Shown here: positions 30,962-38,861 of the stretch, piece by piece
Numbering within the stretch: the first letter of the stretch is position 1
Layout: each line of letters starts with the position of its first letter
From: Azospirillum sp. OGB3
GTDB taxonomy: Bacteria > Pseudomonadota > Alphaproteobacteria > Azospirillales > Azospirillaceae
Direction: 5' to 3'
NCBI RefSeq assembly: GCF_014192915.1
Contig: NZ_JACHYN010000019.1
Coordinates: 1 to 64,000, forward strand
Length of the DNA stretch: 64,000 bases
The notes under the pieces: model-generated
Databases searched by the model: none
Seen by the model: only the letters and a program-made list of their open reading frames with translations
What the model was told of the DNA's origin: nothing
Position numbers and translations under genes: made by a program

Positions 30962-32137
30962 TCACACCGGATTCTGCTCGATCAGCCGCTTGGCGATGAT
31001 GATGCGCTGGATCTCGTTGGTGCCCTCGCCGATGCACAGCAGGGGGGCGTCGCGGTAGAGCCGCTCCACCACGAACTCCTTGGAGTAGCCGTAGCCACCA
31101 TGGATGCGCATGGCGTCCAGGGAATTCTCCACCGCCGCCTCGGAGGCGAAGAGCTTGGCCATGCCGGCCTCGTAGTCGCAGCGCTCGCCGCGGTCGAGCG
31201 CCTTGGCCGCCTGCTGCACGAGGAGCCGCGCCGCGGAGACGCGGGTCGCCATGTCGGCCAGCTTCATCGCCACGGCCTGATGCTCGTGGATCGGCTTGCC
31301 GAAGGTCTTGCGCTGCTGGCTGTACTTGACGGATTCGTCCAGCGCCGCCTGGGCAACGCCGACGCCGCGCGACGCCACGTTGACCCGGCCAAGCTCCAGG
31401 CCGGAGATGGCGCAGGCCATGCCGCGGCCCTCGACCCCGCCGATCAGCCGGTCGGCCGGGACGCGGTAGTCCTCGAAGACCAGCTCGGCGGAATCGATGC
31501 CCTTGTAGCCCAGCTTCTCCAGCTTGCGGCTGACCTTGAAGCCCGGCCCCTTCTCGGCCAGGAACATCGTCATGCCCTTGTGGCGGGGCTGCGCCGTCGG
31601 GTCGGTCTTGACCAGCAGGGCGAAGCAGCTTCCCTGGATGCCGTTGGTGATCCAGGTCTTCGAGCCGTTGATGACGTAGTCGTCGCCGTCGCGCTTGGCC
31701 ACCGTGCGGATGGCCTGGAGGTCGGTGCCGCAGTCCGGCTCGGTCAAAGCGAGGCCGCCGCGCAGCTCACCGGTGGCAAAGCGCGGCAGGAAGGCGGCCT
31801 TCTGCTCCTCCGTCCCCGTCTTGGTGACGATGAAGGCCATGATGAGGTGCGAGTTGATGATGCCGGACAACGACATCCAGACCGACGAGATGCGCTCGAT
31901 CATCTTGGCGTAGGTGGAGGGGCGCAGGCCCAGCCCGCCGTATTCCTCGGGGATCGTCGCCCCGAACAGGCCCAGCTCCTTCATCCGCTCGACGATCTCG
32001 TCGGGGTAGGCGTCGTCATGCTCCAGCTTCAGGGCGACCGGACGGACGTGGCGGTCGAGGAAGCGGTCCACGCTGTCGAGGATCAGGCGGTCCTGCTCGT
32101 CGCGCTCCGCGTCGGTCATGGTGTTGGCGTCGCTCAT
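30962..32137 (-). CDS. Acyl-CoA dehydrogenase
   Basis: This 391-residue flavoprotein has the normal acyl-CoA dehydrogenase layout. The N-terminal helices carry ELGLFGATIPEEYGGLG; the middle beta domain has LALTEPDCGTDLQAIRT and KTWITNG. C-terminal helices follow with QRKTFGKPIHEHQAVAMKLADM and IHGGYGYSKEFVVERLYRDA. The catalytic Glu is E371 in IGEGTNEIQR. It would introduce an alpha-beta double bond into an acyl-CoA, FAD reducing electron-transfer flavoprotein. Within this operon a dicarboxyl-CoA such as methylsuccinyl-CoA or glutaryl-CoA is possible. The sequence alone does not decide. Confidence 0.92.
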   Translation of the reverse strand: MSDANTMTDAERDEQDRLILDSVDRFLDRHVRPVALKLEHDDAYPDEIVERMKELGLFGATIPEEYGGLGLRPSTYAKMIERISSVWMSLSGIINSHLIMAFIVTKTGTEEQKAAFLPRFATGELRGGLALTEPDCGTDLQAIRTVAKRDGDDYVINGSKTWITNGIQGSCFALLVKTDPTAQPRHKGMTMFLAEKGPGFKVSRKLEKLGYKGIDSAELVFEDYRVPADRLIGGVEGRGMACAISGLELGRVNVASRGVGVAQAALDESVKYSQQRKTFGKPIHEHQAVAMKLADMATRVSAARLLVQQAAKALDRGERCDYEAGMAKLFASEAAVENSLDAMRIHGGYGYSKEFVVERLYRDAPLLCIGEGTNEIQRIIIAKRLIEQNPV

Positions 32138-32160
32138 GGCGTGTTTCCCGGATTGAATGG

Positions 32161-33567
32161 TCAGCGGACGGACGGCGACAGCACGGACAGCGAGTCCGCC
32201 GCGCGCGGGCTGGAGTCGAGGCCGAGGACGGCGTCGGCGATGCGCGCCGCGGCGGTCTCGTTCACGGCCATGGCGGCGTTGCCGCGGTACTTGTCCACGA
32301 TCTCGGCATTGGACAGCGGGCGGTCGGCAGCGCCGCGGTTGATGTGCTCGCGGTGGCGCAGCTCCCGCCCATCGTCGAGCGTGATGACCAGCTCGCCCGA
32401 ATAAGCCTTGGGGAAGGGCGAGTCGGGGTCGTGGCGGTATGACACCTTCGACGCGATGTCGAGGATCGCCGCGTCGCCCAGCGCGTCGTTCTCCAGCTCC
32501 GCCAGGGTCAGGCGCCCGCGCACCAGCGCGGCGGCGACCAGGAAGGGCACGCTGAACTGTGCGTCGTAGGAGTTGGAGGGCCGCTTCTTGTTGGCCTCCG
32601 GCTCGCAGACGGTCTTGACCACCTGCTCGGGCACCAGCGCCTCGATGCGGCGGATGCGCGCGAGGTCGAGGCCGTCGCGGCGCAGCTCCAGGGCGGCATC
32701 CACGCAGGCGTGGGTGAAGTGACAGGCCGGATAGGGCTTGATCGCCGTCGCCATCAGCTCCCACGTCTCGCCGAGGCCGGCGGTGGCGATGCCCAGTTCG
32801 GCGCGCCCGGCCTCCTTGCCGAGATAGGCGTTGAACAGGCCGAAGCGGCCTTCGTAGGGGCGGGTGACGCCGGTGAAGCCCTCCCGGGCCAGCGCCGCCG
32901 CGGTGATGCCCGCCGCCGCTGCCCAGCCCGGATGCAGGCGCTTGTTCCAGGCGCCGTCCTCCAGGAACTCCAGGCTGCCGCTCGCCATCGACAGGGCGAT
33001 GCCCTGGGCGGCGGCGAGCTGCGCGCGGGTCAGGCCGAGCAGACGGCCGGCGGCCAGCGCGCAGCCGAACACGCCGATCATGCCCGTCGGGTGGAAGCCC
33101 ACCTGATGGAAGCCGCCGCGCGCCACCGCGCCGAGCCGGGCCGCCACTTCGACGCCCAGCACATAGGCGCTGACCACGGAACGGCCGTCCGCCCCGGTCA
33201 TCGCCGCCGCCGACAGCACGGCGGGCATCACGCTGGCGGTCGGGTGGATGACGCCGCCGATGTGGGTGTCGTCGTAGTCGAGGCCGTGGCAGAGCAGCCC
33301 GTTGACCGTCGCCGCGTCGCGGGCGGGCAGCGAGGCGGGCATGCCGATCACCGGCACCGGCCCCTCCCCCGCCAGCCCGCGCAGGGCGGTCAGCGTCTTG
33401 TGGGCGAAGTCGTAGCGGGTCGAGGCGAGCGCGATGCCCACGGCGTCCAGCATGTGGTGCGGCGCGCGGGCGCGGACCTCCGCCGGAATGGCGTCGTCGG
33501 GGGTGTCGGCGACGAAGGCCGCCAGCGTGGCGGCAATGGATTCCATGGTCGGATCGGTGGCGGGCAT
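32161..33567 (-). CDS. MmgE/PrpD family protein
   Basis: The 468-residue cytoplasmic protein belongs to MmgE/PrpD, which includes 2-methylcitrate dehydratase, cis-aconitate decarboxylase and iminodisuccinate epimerase. Visible landmarks are LCHGLDYDDTHIGGVIHPTASVMPA (about 87-111), KRLHPGWAAAAGITAAALA, and KPYPACHFTHACVDAAL. The His and Asp residues in the first motif line the active site in the family. The ATG has AGGGAGGAACC upstream. It sits between the hydratase and the dehydrogenase and presumably acts on a C5-C7 di- or tricarboxylate. The precise reaction is unknown. Confidence 0.88.
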   Translation of the reverse strand: MPATDPTMESIAATLAAFVADTPDDAIPAEVRARAPHHMLDAVGIALASTRYDFAHKTLTALRGLAGEGPVPVIGMPASLPARDAATVNGLLCHGLDYDDTHIGGVIHPTASVMPAVLSAAAMTGADGRSVVSAYVLGVEVAARLGAVARGGFHQVGFHPTGMIGVFGCALAAGRLLGLTRAQLAAAQGIALSMASGSLEFLEDGAWNKRLHPGWAAAAGITAAALAREGFTGVTRPYEGRFGLFNAYLGKEAGRAELGIATAGLGETWELMATAIKPYPACHFTHACVDAALELRRDGLDLARIRRIEALVPEQVVKTVCEPEANKKRPSNSYDAQFSVPFLVAAALVRGRLTLAELENDALGDAAILDIASKVSYRHDPDSPFPKAYSGELVITLDDGRELRHREHINRGAADRPLSNAEIVDKYRGNAAMAVNETAAARIADAVLGLDSSPRAADSLSVLSPSVR

Positions 33568-33648
33568 GGTTCCTCCCTTTTGTTCTTCTCGGGCTATCTG
33601 TTTGTCTGGGATTGTCCGGATCAGTCGCTCCGGATCAGTCGCCCCGGA

Positions 33649-34146
33649 TCAGTCGCCGATGCCATGGCCCCGCTTGGGGACGAGGCTGGCCCGTTCGAAG
33701 GTCAGGAAGACCGTGCCGTCGGCCTTGTAGCCCTCGGTGTAGGTGGTCACGATGCCCTGGGTCGGGCGCTTCTTGGATTCGCGCACGTCCAGCACCTTTG
33801 AGCGCGCGTAGATCGTGTCTCCGGGGAAGACCGGGGCGACCAGCTTGATCTCCTTCCAGCCGAGGTTGGCGACGGACTTGTAGGAGACGTCGTCCACCGT
33901 CATGCCCAGCACCATGGCCAGCGTCAGGCCGCTGTTGACCAGCGGCTTGCCGAACTCCGACTTCTCGGCGAAGGCGTGGTCGCAGTGCATGGGGTGGCGG
34001 TTCATCGTCAGCAGGCTGAACTGGATGTTGTCCGCTTCCGTGATGGTCCGGCCGGGGCGGTGCTCGTAGACATCGCCGACGGTGAAATCCTCGAGGTAGC
34101 GGCCAAGGTCGGCGACGATGGTCCGCGGTTCCTGAACATCGGGCAT
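33649..34146 (-). CDS. MaoC-family hydratase
   Basis: A single hot-dog domain of 165 residues carries the (R)-hydratase motif: TITEADNIQFSLLTMNRHPMHCD places D39 and H54 as the likely catalytic pair. A second conserved segment is PVFPGDTIYARSKVL. The ATG at 34146 is preferred over one 18 codons upstream because the family begins near here. It is the first gene of the leftward operon and faces the CitE-type lyase across a shared control region holding TTGTACGTACAA. Mesaconyl-CoA or itaconyl-CoA hydratase are candidate roles, since such hydratases pair with a CitE-like lyase. Confidence 0.88.
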   Translation of the reverse strand: MPDVQEPRTIVADLGRYLEDFTVGDVYEHRPGRTITEADNIQFSLLTMNRHPMHCDHAFAEKSEFGKPLVNSGLTLAMVLGMTVDDVSYKSVANLGWKEIKLVAPVFPGDTIYARSKVLDVRESKKRPTQGIVTTYTEGYKADGTVFLTFERASLVPKRGHGIGD

Positions 34147-34235
34147 GGGCGGGCGTCTCTTGTCTGCGGATCGGAGGGGTGAGTGCGGGGCGCCGATCAT
34201 TTCAAGGTGACATGTTCAGCGCGTGTGATAGCATG

Positions 34236-34247
34236 TTGTACGTACAA
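34236..34247. promoter_or_regulatory. Palindromic operator in the divergent maoC/citE promoter region
   Basis: TTGTACGTACAA is a perfect 12-bp palindrome, 89 bp from the MaoC start and 35 bp from the lyase start. It is identical to the site at 36481. Its form resembles known HutC/UTRA-type GntR operators, which centre on TGTA-N-TACA. Confidence 0.6.
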
Positions 34248-34281
34248 ATAACACGCCCCCTCACCCTTGGAAAGCGTTTTC

Positions 34282-35178
34282 ATGCCCAACAATCCGCAGA
34301 ACGCAGCAACGACGCCGGAATCGCCGGTCCGCCGCTCCTACCTGTTCGTTCCCGGCGCCCGCCCGGACCGTTTCGCCAAGGCCCTGGGGGCCGGCGCCGA
34401 CGCGGTCATCATCGATCTTGAGGACGCGGTGGCCCCCGGCGACAAGGACAGCGCCCGCGCCGCCGTCTGCGCCTTCCTGCGGGAACATGACGGCGCGGGC
34501 GGCCCGGCGGTTTTCGTCCGAACCAATTCAGTGCGCAGCCGCACCGGCCTGCTCGACATCCTCGCTTTGACCGATCCTCCGGACGGCGCCGCGCCCCGCT
34601 GGGCGGGAATCCTGCTGCCGAAGGTGGACGGGGCCGAGGATGTCCGGCTGGCCGCCGGGCTTCTCGACGAGCGCAACCTCCCCGGCGCGCTCGCCGCGCT
34701 GATCGAGAGCGCCGACGGGCTGGAGAACGTCATGGCGATCGCCGCGGCCTCCCCCCGCCTGTCCTTTCTGATGTTCGGCGGGGCCGACCTGTCGGCGGAA
34801 CTGCGTGTGCCGCTGGCCTGGGAGCCGCTGGTCCAGGCCCGCACCCGGATCATCCACGCCGCCGCCCGCTTCGGGCTGGACGCGCTGGACATGCCGTGGA
34901 TTGCGCTGGACGACGAGGAGGGCTACCGCCAGGAGTTGGCGCGCAGCGTCCTGCACGGCTTCACCGCGCGCTCGGCCATCCATCCCAAGCAGATCACCGC
35001 CATCCACGACGCCTATACCCCGTCGCCCGAGGCGGTCCTGCGCGCCGGGCGGGTCCTGGCCGCCTTCGAGGCGGCGGGCGGCGGGGTCTGCGTGCTGGAC
35101 GGCAAGCTGGTCGAGCGGCCCCTGGTGCTGGGGTCCCATCGAATCCTGGCATTGGCCCGTCGCGCCGGAATGCTGTAG
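34282..35178 (+). CDS. CitE/HpcH-type CoA-ester lyase
   Basis: The 298-residue enzyme is of the CitE family (citrate lyase beta subunit-like, malyl-CoA or citramalyl-CoA lyase). It begins RRSYLFVPGARPDRFAKAL and has DAVIIDLEDAVAPGDKDSAR. The metal- and substrate-binding residues lie in VRTNS, LPKV, ALIESADGLENV and FGGADLSAEL, and the C-terminal helix carries GFTARSAIHPKQITAIHDAY. It would cleave a beta-hydroxyacyl-CoA into two smaller CoA or carbonyl products, the last step of a pathway. ATG 34282 follows GGAAAG; a TTG five codons earlier is possible. The operator at 34236 lies just upstream. Confidence 0.9.
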   Translation: MPNNPQNAATTPESPVRRSYLFVPGARPDRFAKALGAGADAVIIDLEDAVAPGDKDSARAAVCAFLREHDGAGGPAVFVRTNSVRSRTGLLDILALTDPPDGAAPRWAGILLPKVDGAEDVRLAAGLLDERNLPGALAALIESADGLENVMAIAAASPRLSFLMFGGADLSAELRVPLAWEPLVQARTRIIHAAARFGLDALDMPWIALDDEEGYRQELARSVLHGFTARSAIHPKQITAIHDAYTPSPEAVLRAGRVLAAFEAAGGGVCVLDGKLVERPLVLGSHRILALARRAGML

Positions 35179-35247
35179 GCCAGGAATCGACCGTTCACGC
35201 GCGCCGCGCCACCACCACTTGTCCGGACTCCACAAGACGTAGGGCCC

Positions 35248-36450
35248 ATGACCACGCAAGAAACCCCGCCCGCCCCCTTTCCCCTGCTGCTGGCGGAGGT
35301 GACCAGCGTCCAGACCGTCGCCACCCTGTCGGTTCTGACGCTGGCGACGGTCGCCCCGCTGGCCGCGGCCTCGCTGGGGGTGGGGTCGGAGGCGGTCGGC
35401 TACCAGATCAGCGTCATCTACAGCGCCGCCGCCCTGGTGTCGGCCTTCGCCGGGCTGGTGGTCCGCCGCTGGGGCGCCGGGACGGTGGGCGTCCTAGCGC
35501 TGGCGCTGGGTCTGGTCGGTTGCCTGGGGCTCGCCACCGGGTCCCTGTGGGTCGCGGCGCTGGCGTCGGTGCTGCTCGGCATCGGCTACGGGCTGGTGAA
35601 TCCGTCCTCCTCCCACCTGTTGAACCGCTTTACCCCGCCAGCGCGGCGCAATCTGGTCTTCTCGCTGAAGCAGACTGGCGTGCCGCTGGCCGGCGTGCTG
35701 GCCGGGCTGACCCTGCCGGGAATCGGCGAGATCGCCGGCTGGCGCGGGGCGGCGCTGGCGGTGGCCGGCATGTTCGCGCTGCTGCTGGTCCTCTTCGCGC
35801 CGGGCCGCCGGGTGTGGGATGACGACCGCAGCCCCGGCCTGCCGATCCGCGGCAATCTGATGGAGGGGCCGCGGCTGGTCTGGCGGGTGCCGGCGCTGCG
35901 CGGCTTCGCCCTGATGGGCTTCTTCTTCTCGGCGATCCAGCTGTCGTTGATGGCCTTCACGGTGAACATGCTGGTGCACGACCTGCACTGGTCCATCGTG
36001 TCGGCCGGGCTGGCCGTGTCGGTGATGCAGGCGGCGGGGGCGGCGGCGCGCATCGGCTGGGGGCTGCTGGCCGACCGGCTGCGCTCCGGCGTGGCGGTGC
36101 TGGGCGGCATCGGCGGGCTGTCCGCCGTCTCGGCCTTGGCCACCGCCGGCCTGGGGCCGAGCTGGCCGGTGCCCGCGGTGATCGGCGTGCTGACGGTGTT
36201 CGGCATCGCCGCCATCGGCTGGAACGGCGTGTTCCTGGCGGAGGTGGCGCGCGTCGCCCCGAAAGGCACGGCCAGCACGGCGACGGGCGGCGCGTTGATG
36301 TTCACCTTCTCCGGCGTGGTCGTCGGTCCGGCGCTGTTCGCCACCCTGTTCAACACGGTCGGCAGCTACGGCGAGACCTTCGCCTTGATGATGGCCTTCC
36401 CTCTGGCCGGGGCGGCGGCCGTCCTGTTCTGGTCGCGCCGCAAAACTTGA
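35248..36450 (+). CDS. Major facilitator superfamily transporter
   Basis: The 400-residue protein has twelve predicted helices in two sets of six, split by a loop around residues 195-215 (APGRRVWDDDRSPGLPIRG). GLVVRRWGAGTVGVLAL near loop 2-3 and FSLKQTGVPLAGVLAGLTLP in helix 5 are MFS features, the latter common in the CynX/NarK-like branch. It follows the lyase gene by 69 bp and precedes the dctP gene. It may provide a second uptake route or export an intermediate. Substrate unknown. Confidence 0.85.
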   Translation: MTTQETPPAPFPLLLAEVTSVQTVATLSVLTLATVAPLAAASLGVGSEAVGYQISVIYSAAALVSAFAGLVVRRWGAGTVGVLALALGLVGCLGLATGSLWVAALASVLLGIGYGLVNPSSSHLLNRFTPPARRNLVFSLKQTGVPLAGVLAGLTLPGIGEIAGWRGAALAVAGMFALLLVLFAPGRRVWDDDRSPGLPIRGNLMEGPRLVWRVPALRGFALMGFFFSAIQLSLMAFTVNMLVHDLHWSIVSAGLAVSVMQAAGAAARIGWGLLADRLRSGVAVLGGIGGLSAVSALATAGLGPSWPVPAVIGVLTVFGIAAIGWNGVFLAEVARVAPKGTASTATGGALMFTFSGVVVGPALFATLFNTVGSYGETFALMMAFPLAGAAAVLFWSRRKT

Positions 36451-36480
36451 TGGCGGGGGTCATAGGCCCATCGCGCAGAG

Positions 36481-36527
36481 TTGTACGTACAATATTGTTG
36501 GCATCGCCCACTGTTTTCCCCTATGAT
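36481..36527 (+). promoter_or_regulatory. Operator and promoter upstream of the dctP gene
   Basis: TTGTACGTACAA (36481-36492), identical to the site at 34236, lies directly before a promoter-like pair TTGGCA (36498-36503) and TATGAT (36522-36527) with 18-bp spacing. The binding-protein gene starts 53 bp later. Confidence 0.6.
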
Positions 36528-36580
36528 CGTTCGGACAAGCGGGCCAGAAGCGTCCGAACGCAGTCATGGGAGGGAAGCCA

Positions 36581-37612
36581 ATGTTGAATCCGTCACTCTT
36601 CAGGCCATTCTGGGCGAAGACGCTGCTGGTCGGCATGACCGTGGCCGGGCTGGCCGCCGGGACGCCGGGCCAGGCCCGCGCGCAGGCGGCGCCGGTCGAG
36701 ATGGTGATGACGGACGAGATCGCGACGTCCCACTGGACCGCCAAGATGATGGACGAGTATGCCGCCCTCATCGAGGAGCGCTCGAAGGGCCGCATCAAGC
36801 CGAAGGTCTTCCACTCCGGCACGCTCTACAAGGACAAGGACGCCGTCGCCGCCCTCGGGTCGGGCGCCGTGCACATGGTCTGGCCGGTCAGCGTGCAGCT
36901 TGAGAGCATCGCCCCGCAGTACGGCGTGGTGAACCTGCCCTTCGCCGTCACCGACGCCGCGATGTCCAAGCCGGAAACCGCGCAGGAGGTCTCGAAGCTG
37001 CTGTCCGGGCTGGTGTCCGACAAGGGCATCCGCGTCATGGGGCTGATGCGCACCGCCGACCTGATCTTCCTCTTCAAGGACAAGGAGGTCGACTCCGTCG
37101 GCGACCTGAAGGGCAGCAAGATCCGCCTGACCGGCGGCCGGGTCCTGCAGCTTCTGATGCGCGACTTCGGGGCCAGCCCGGTGTCGATGCCCGCCTCCGA
37201 AATGGCGGCGGCGCTGATGCAGGGGGCCATCGACGGCATCTACACGTCCGCCGGCGGCTGGGAAATGGTCGGCACCAACGCCGCCAAGGTCGCGTCGCTG
37301 ATACCGGGCATGAGCCTGCTCACCTACTCCGTCCTGGTCGACGACAAGTGGATGAAGGGCCTGCCCGACGATCTGCGGCAGGTGGTGGAGACGACCACCA
37401 ACGAGATCATCGCCAAGCAGTGGCAGCGCGCCATCGACGCCGACAAGAAGACCATGGACCAGATGATCGCCCAGGGCGGGCGGCTGGCCGTGGCGCCCGA
37501 GGCGGAGCAGGCGAAATTCCGCGAGATTGCCAACAAGGTCAACCAGGACTACGTCCGGCGCTACCCTGAGATCTGGAAGCAGTATCAGGCCATCGTCGGC
37601 GAAAAGAGCTGA
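36581..37612 (+). CDS. dctP: TRAP transporter substrate-binding protein DctP
   Basis: The 343-residue protein has a signal peptide (AKTLLVGMTVAGLAAGTPGQARAQA) and the DctP fold. It shows a KVFHSGTLYKDKDAVAALGSGAVHMVW segment near the ligand, the linker DLKGSKIRLTGGRVLQLLMRDFGASPVSMPASEMAAALMQGAIDGI with the carboxylate-binding Arg (R-x-T/G), and long C-terminal helices. The ATG follows GGGAGGGAAGCC. It is likely the partner of DctQM at 25225-27159, because both flank the same catabolic operon and no other DctP is present. A good terminator follows. The ligand is probably a carboxylate. Confidence 0.88.
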   Translation: MLNPSLFRPFWAKTLLVGMTVAGLAAGTPGQARAQAAPVEMVMTDEIATSHWTAKMMDEYAALIEERSKGRIKPKVFHSGTLYKDKDAVAALGSGAVHMVWPVSVQLESIAPQYGVVNLPFAVTDAAMSKPETAQEVSKLLSGLVSDKGIRVMGLMRTADLIFLFKDKEVDSVGDLKGSKIRLTGGRVLQLLMRDFGASPVSMPASEMAAALMQGAIDGIYTSAGGWEMVGTNAAKVASLIPGMSLLTYSVLVDDKWMKGLPDDLRQVVETTTNEIIAKQWQRAIDADKKTMDQMIAQGGRLAVAPEAEQAKFREIANKVNQDYVRRYPEIWKQYQAIVGEKS

Positions 37613-37637
37613 GGCGATCCCCCTCGCTTCACCTCAC

Positions 37638-37682
37638 GGTGCGGGCGGCGTTCCGGAAGGAGCGCCATCCGCACCTTTTTTT
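37638..37682 (+). terminator. Intrinsic terminator after dctP
   Basis: GGTGCGGGCGGCG pairs with CGCCATCCGCACC around a 19-base loop and is followed by seven T residues. The SDR gene converges from the right and ends at 37691. Confidence 0.85.
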
Positions 37683-37690
37683 ATGCGTGC

Positions 37691-38392
37691 TCAGACCGAC
37701 CGCATGAGGCCGCCGTCCACCCGGATGTTCTGCCCGGTGATGTAGCCGGCCCCGTCGGAGGCGAGGAAGGCGACGGTCGCCGCGATCTCCTCGCTCTTGC
37801 CGTAGCGGGCCATCGGAACGCCCTGGCGCCGCTCCTCGGTCGCCGGCAGGCTGTCGATCCAGCCGGGCAGCACGTTGTTCATCCGCACGTTGTCGGCGGC
37901 GTACTGGTCGGCGAACAGCTTGGTGAAGGAGGCCAGCCCGGCCCGCGCGACGGCGGAGGTCGGGAACATCGGGCTCGGCTCGAAGGCCCAGGCGGTCGAG
38001 ATGTTGATGATCGTCCCGCCCTTCTGCCCGACCATGACTGGGGTCACCAGCCGGACCGCCCGGACGACGTTCAGGAAATAGACCTCGATCCCCTTGTGCC
38101 AGTCCTCGTCGGTCAGCTCCAGCAGGCCTTTTCGCGGGCCGTGGCCGGCGCTGTTCACCAGCGCGTCGATGCGGCCCCAGCGCTCCATCGTCCGGGTCAC
38201 CAGACGCTCCAAATCCTCGGCGGATTGGTTCGAGCCGGTGACGCCGATCCCGCCCAGCTCCTCCGCCAGAGCCTCGCCCTTGCCGGAGGAGGACAGCACC
38301 GCGATGTTGAATCCGTCCGCCGCGAGGCGCCGCGCCGCCGCGGCCCCCATGCCGCTGCCGCCCGCGGTGATGATGGCAACCTTATCGCCCAT
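37691..38392 (-). CDS. SDR-family oxidoreductase with atypical active site
   Basis: The 233-residue protein has the classical short-chain dehydrogenase fold. Its cofactor loop TAGGSGMGAAAARRLAADG differs slightly from TGxxxGIG; NSAGHGP follows, and then NISTAWAF and a PGWIDS loop. The catalytic Tyr-x-x-x-Lys is absent: counting from NIS-T, the Tyr position holds Ser and the Lys position Arg (FPTSAVARAGLASF). The active set is therefore Thr-Ser-Arg instead of Ser-Tyr-Lys. Such divergent SDRs may be non-catalytic or use another mechanism. The gene ends convergently with dctP and may belong to the island by position only. Confidence 0.82.
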   Translation of the reverse strand: MGDKVAIITAGGSGMGAAAARRLAADGFNIAVLSSSGKGEALAEELGGIGVTGSNQSAEDLERLVTRTMERWGRIDALVNSAGHGPRKGLLELTDEDWHKGIEVYFLNVVRAVRLVTPVMVGQKGGTIINISTAWAFEPSPMFPTSAVARAGLASFTKLFADQYAADNVRMNNVLPGWIDSLPATEERRQGVPMARYGKSEEIAATVAFLASDGAGYITGQNIRVDGGLMRSV

Positions 38393-38527
38393 GATTCGTC
38401 ATCCCTCTCCTGCCGGAACGGTTCGTCCGTTCCTTCTCCTCCTGTATCGCACCGGACGCAGGACGGGGCCAAGGGAAGCGTGCGCGTGCCTTTGGGCGCC
38501 GTAAGGACAGCGCCGGATTTAGGCCGG

Positions 38528-38653
38528 TCAGAGGGTGAGCAGGAAAGCCAGTGAGGCGATGGGAGCCGCCGTGACGAAGCCGACGGCGACGAAACGCTCG
38601 ACCGGGCTCCAGGACGCCCAATCCCGCTGAAGCGAGGACAAGAACGACTTCAT
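38528..38653 (-). CDS. Small single-pass membrane protein (41 residues)
   Basis: An ATG at 38653, four bases after a clear GAGGG ribosome site, opens a 41-codon frame. The product starts with an amphipathic, Trp-containing MKSFLSSLQRDWASWSPVE segment. It then has one hydrophobic helix (FVAVGFVTAAPIASLAFLLTL) running to the stop. I recognise no family. It stands alone between the SDR gene and the GT9 gene. The ribosome site, AT-rich upstream region and complete transmembrane design support a real gene despite its size. Confidence 0.55.
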   Translation of the reverse strand: MKSFLSSLQRDWASWSPVERFVAVGFVTAAPIASLAFLLTL

Positions 38654-38861
38654 GATCCCTCACGGACCGGCTGATGTTGCAATGCATATAAGATACGGTT
38701 TCCGAGGGCGTTCGTGCCAGGGGCGTGGCTTCCGTATCGCGAAATATCGGGGGGGTGATGCAGCGCTGCCACAGGCCGAAAAGCGGCACTCCGAAAGGGC
38801 TTTGCCGGGCCGGCGCCGTCAAAGGTTGCCCATCGGCCACAGGGATCGATGGGTGGACGGG

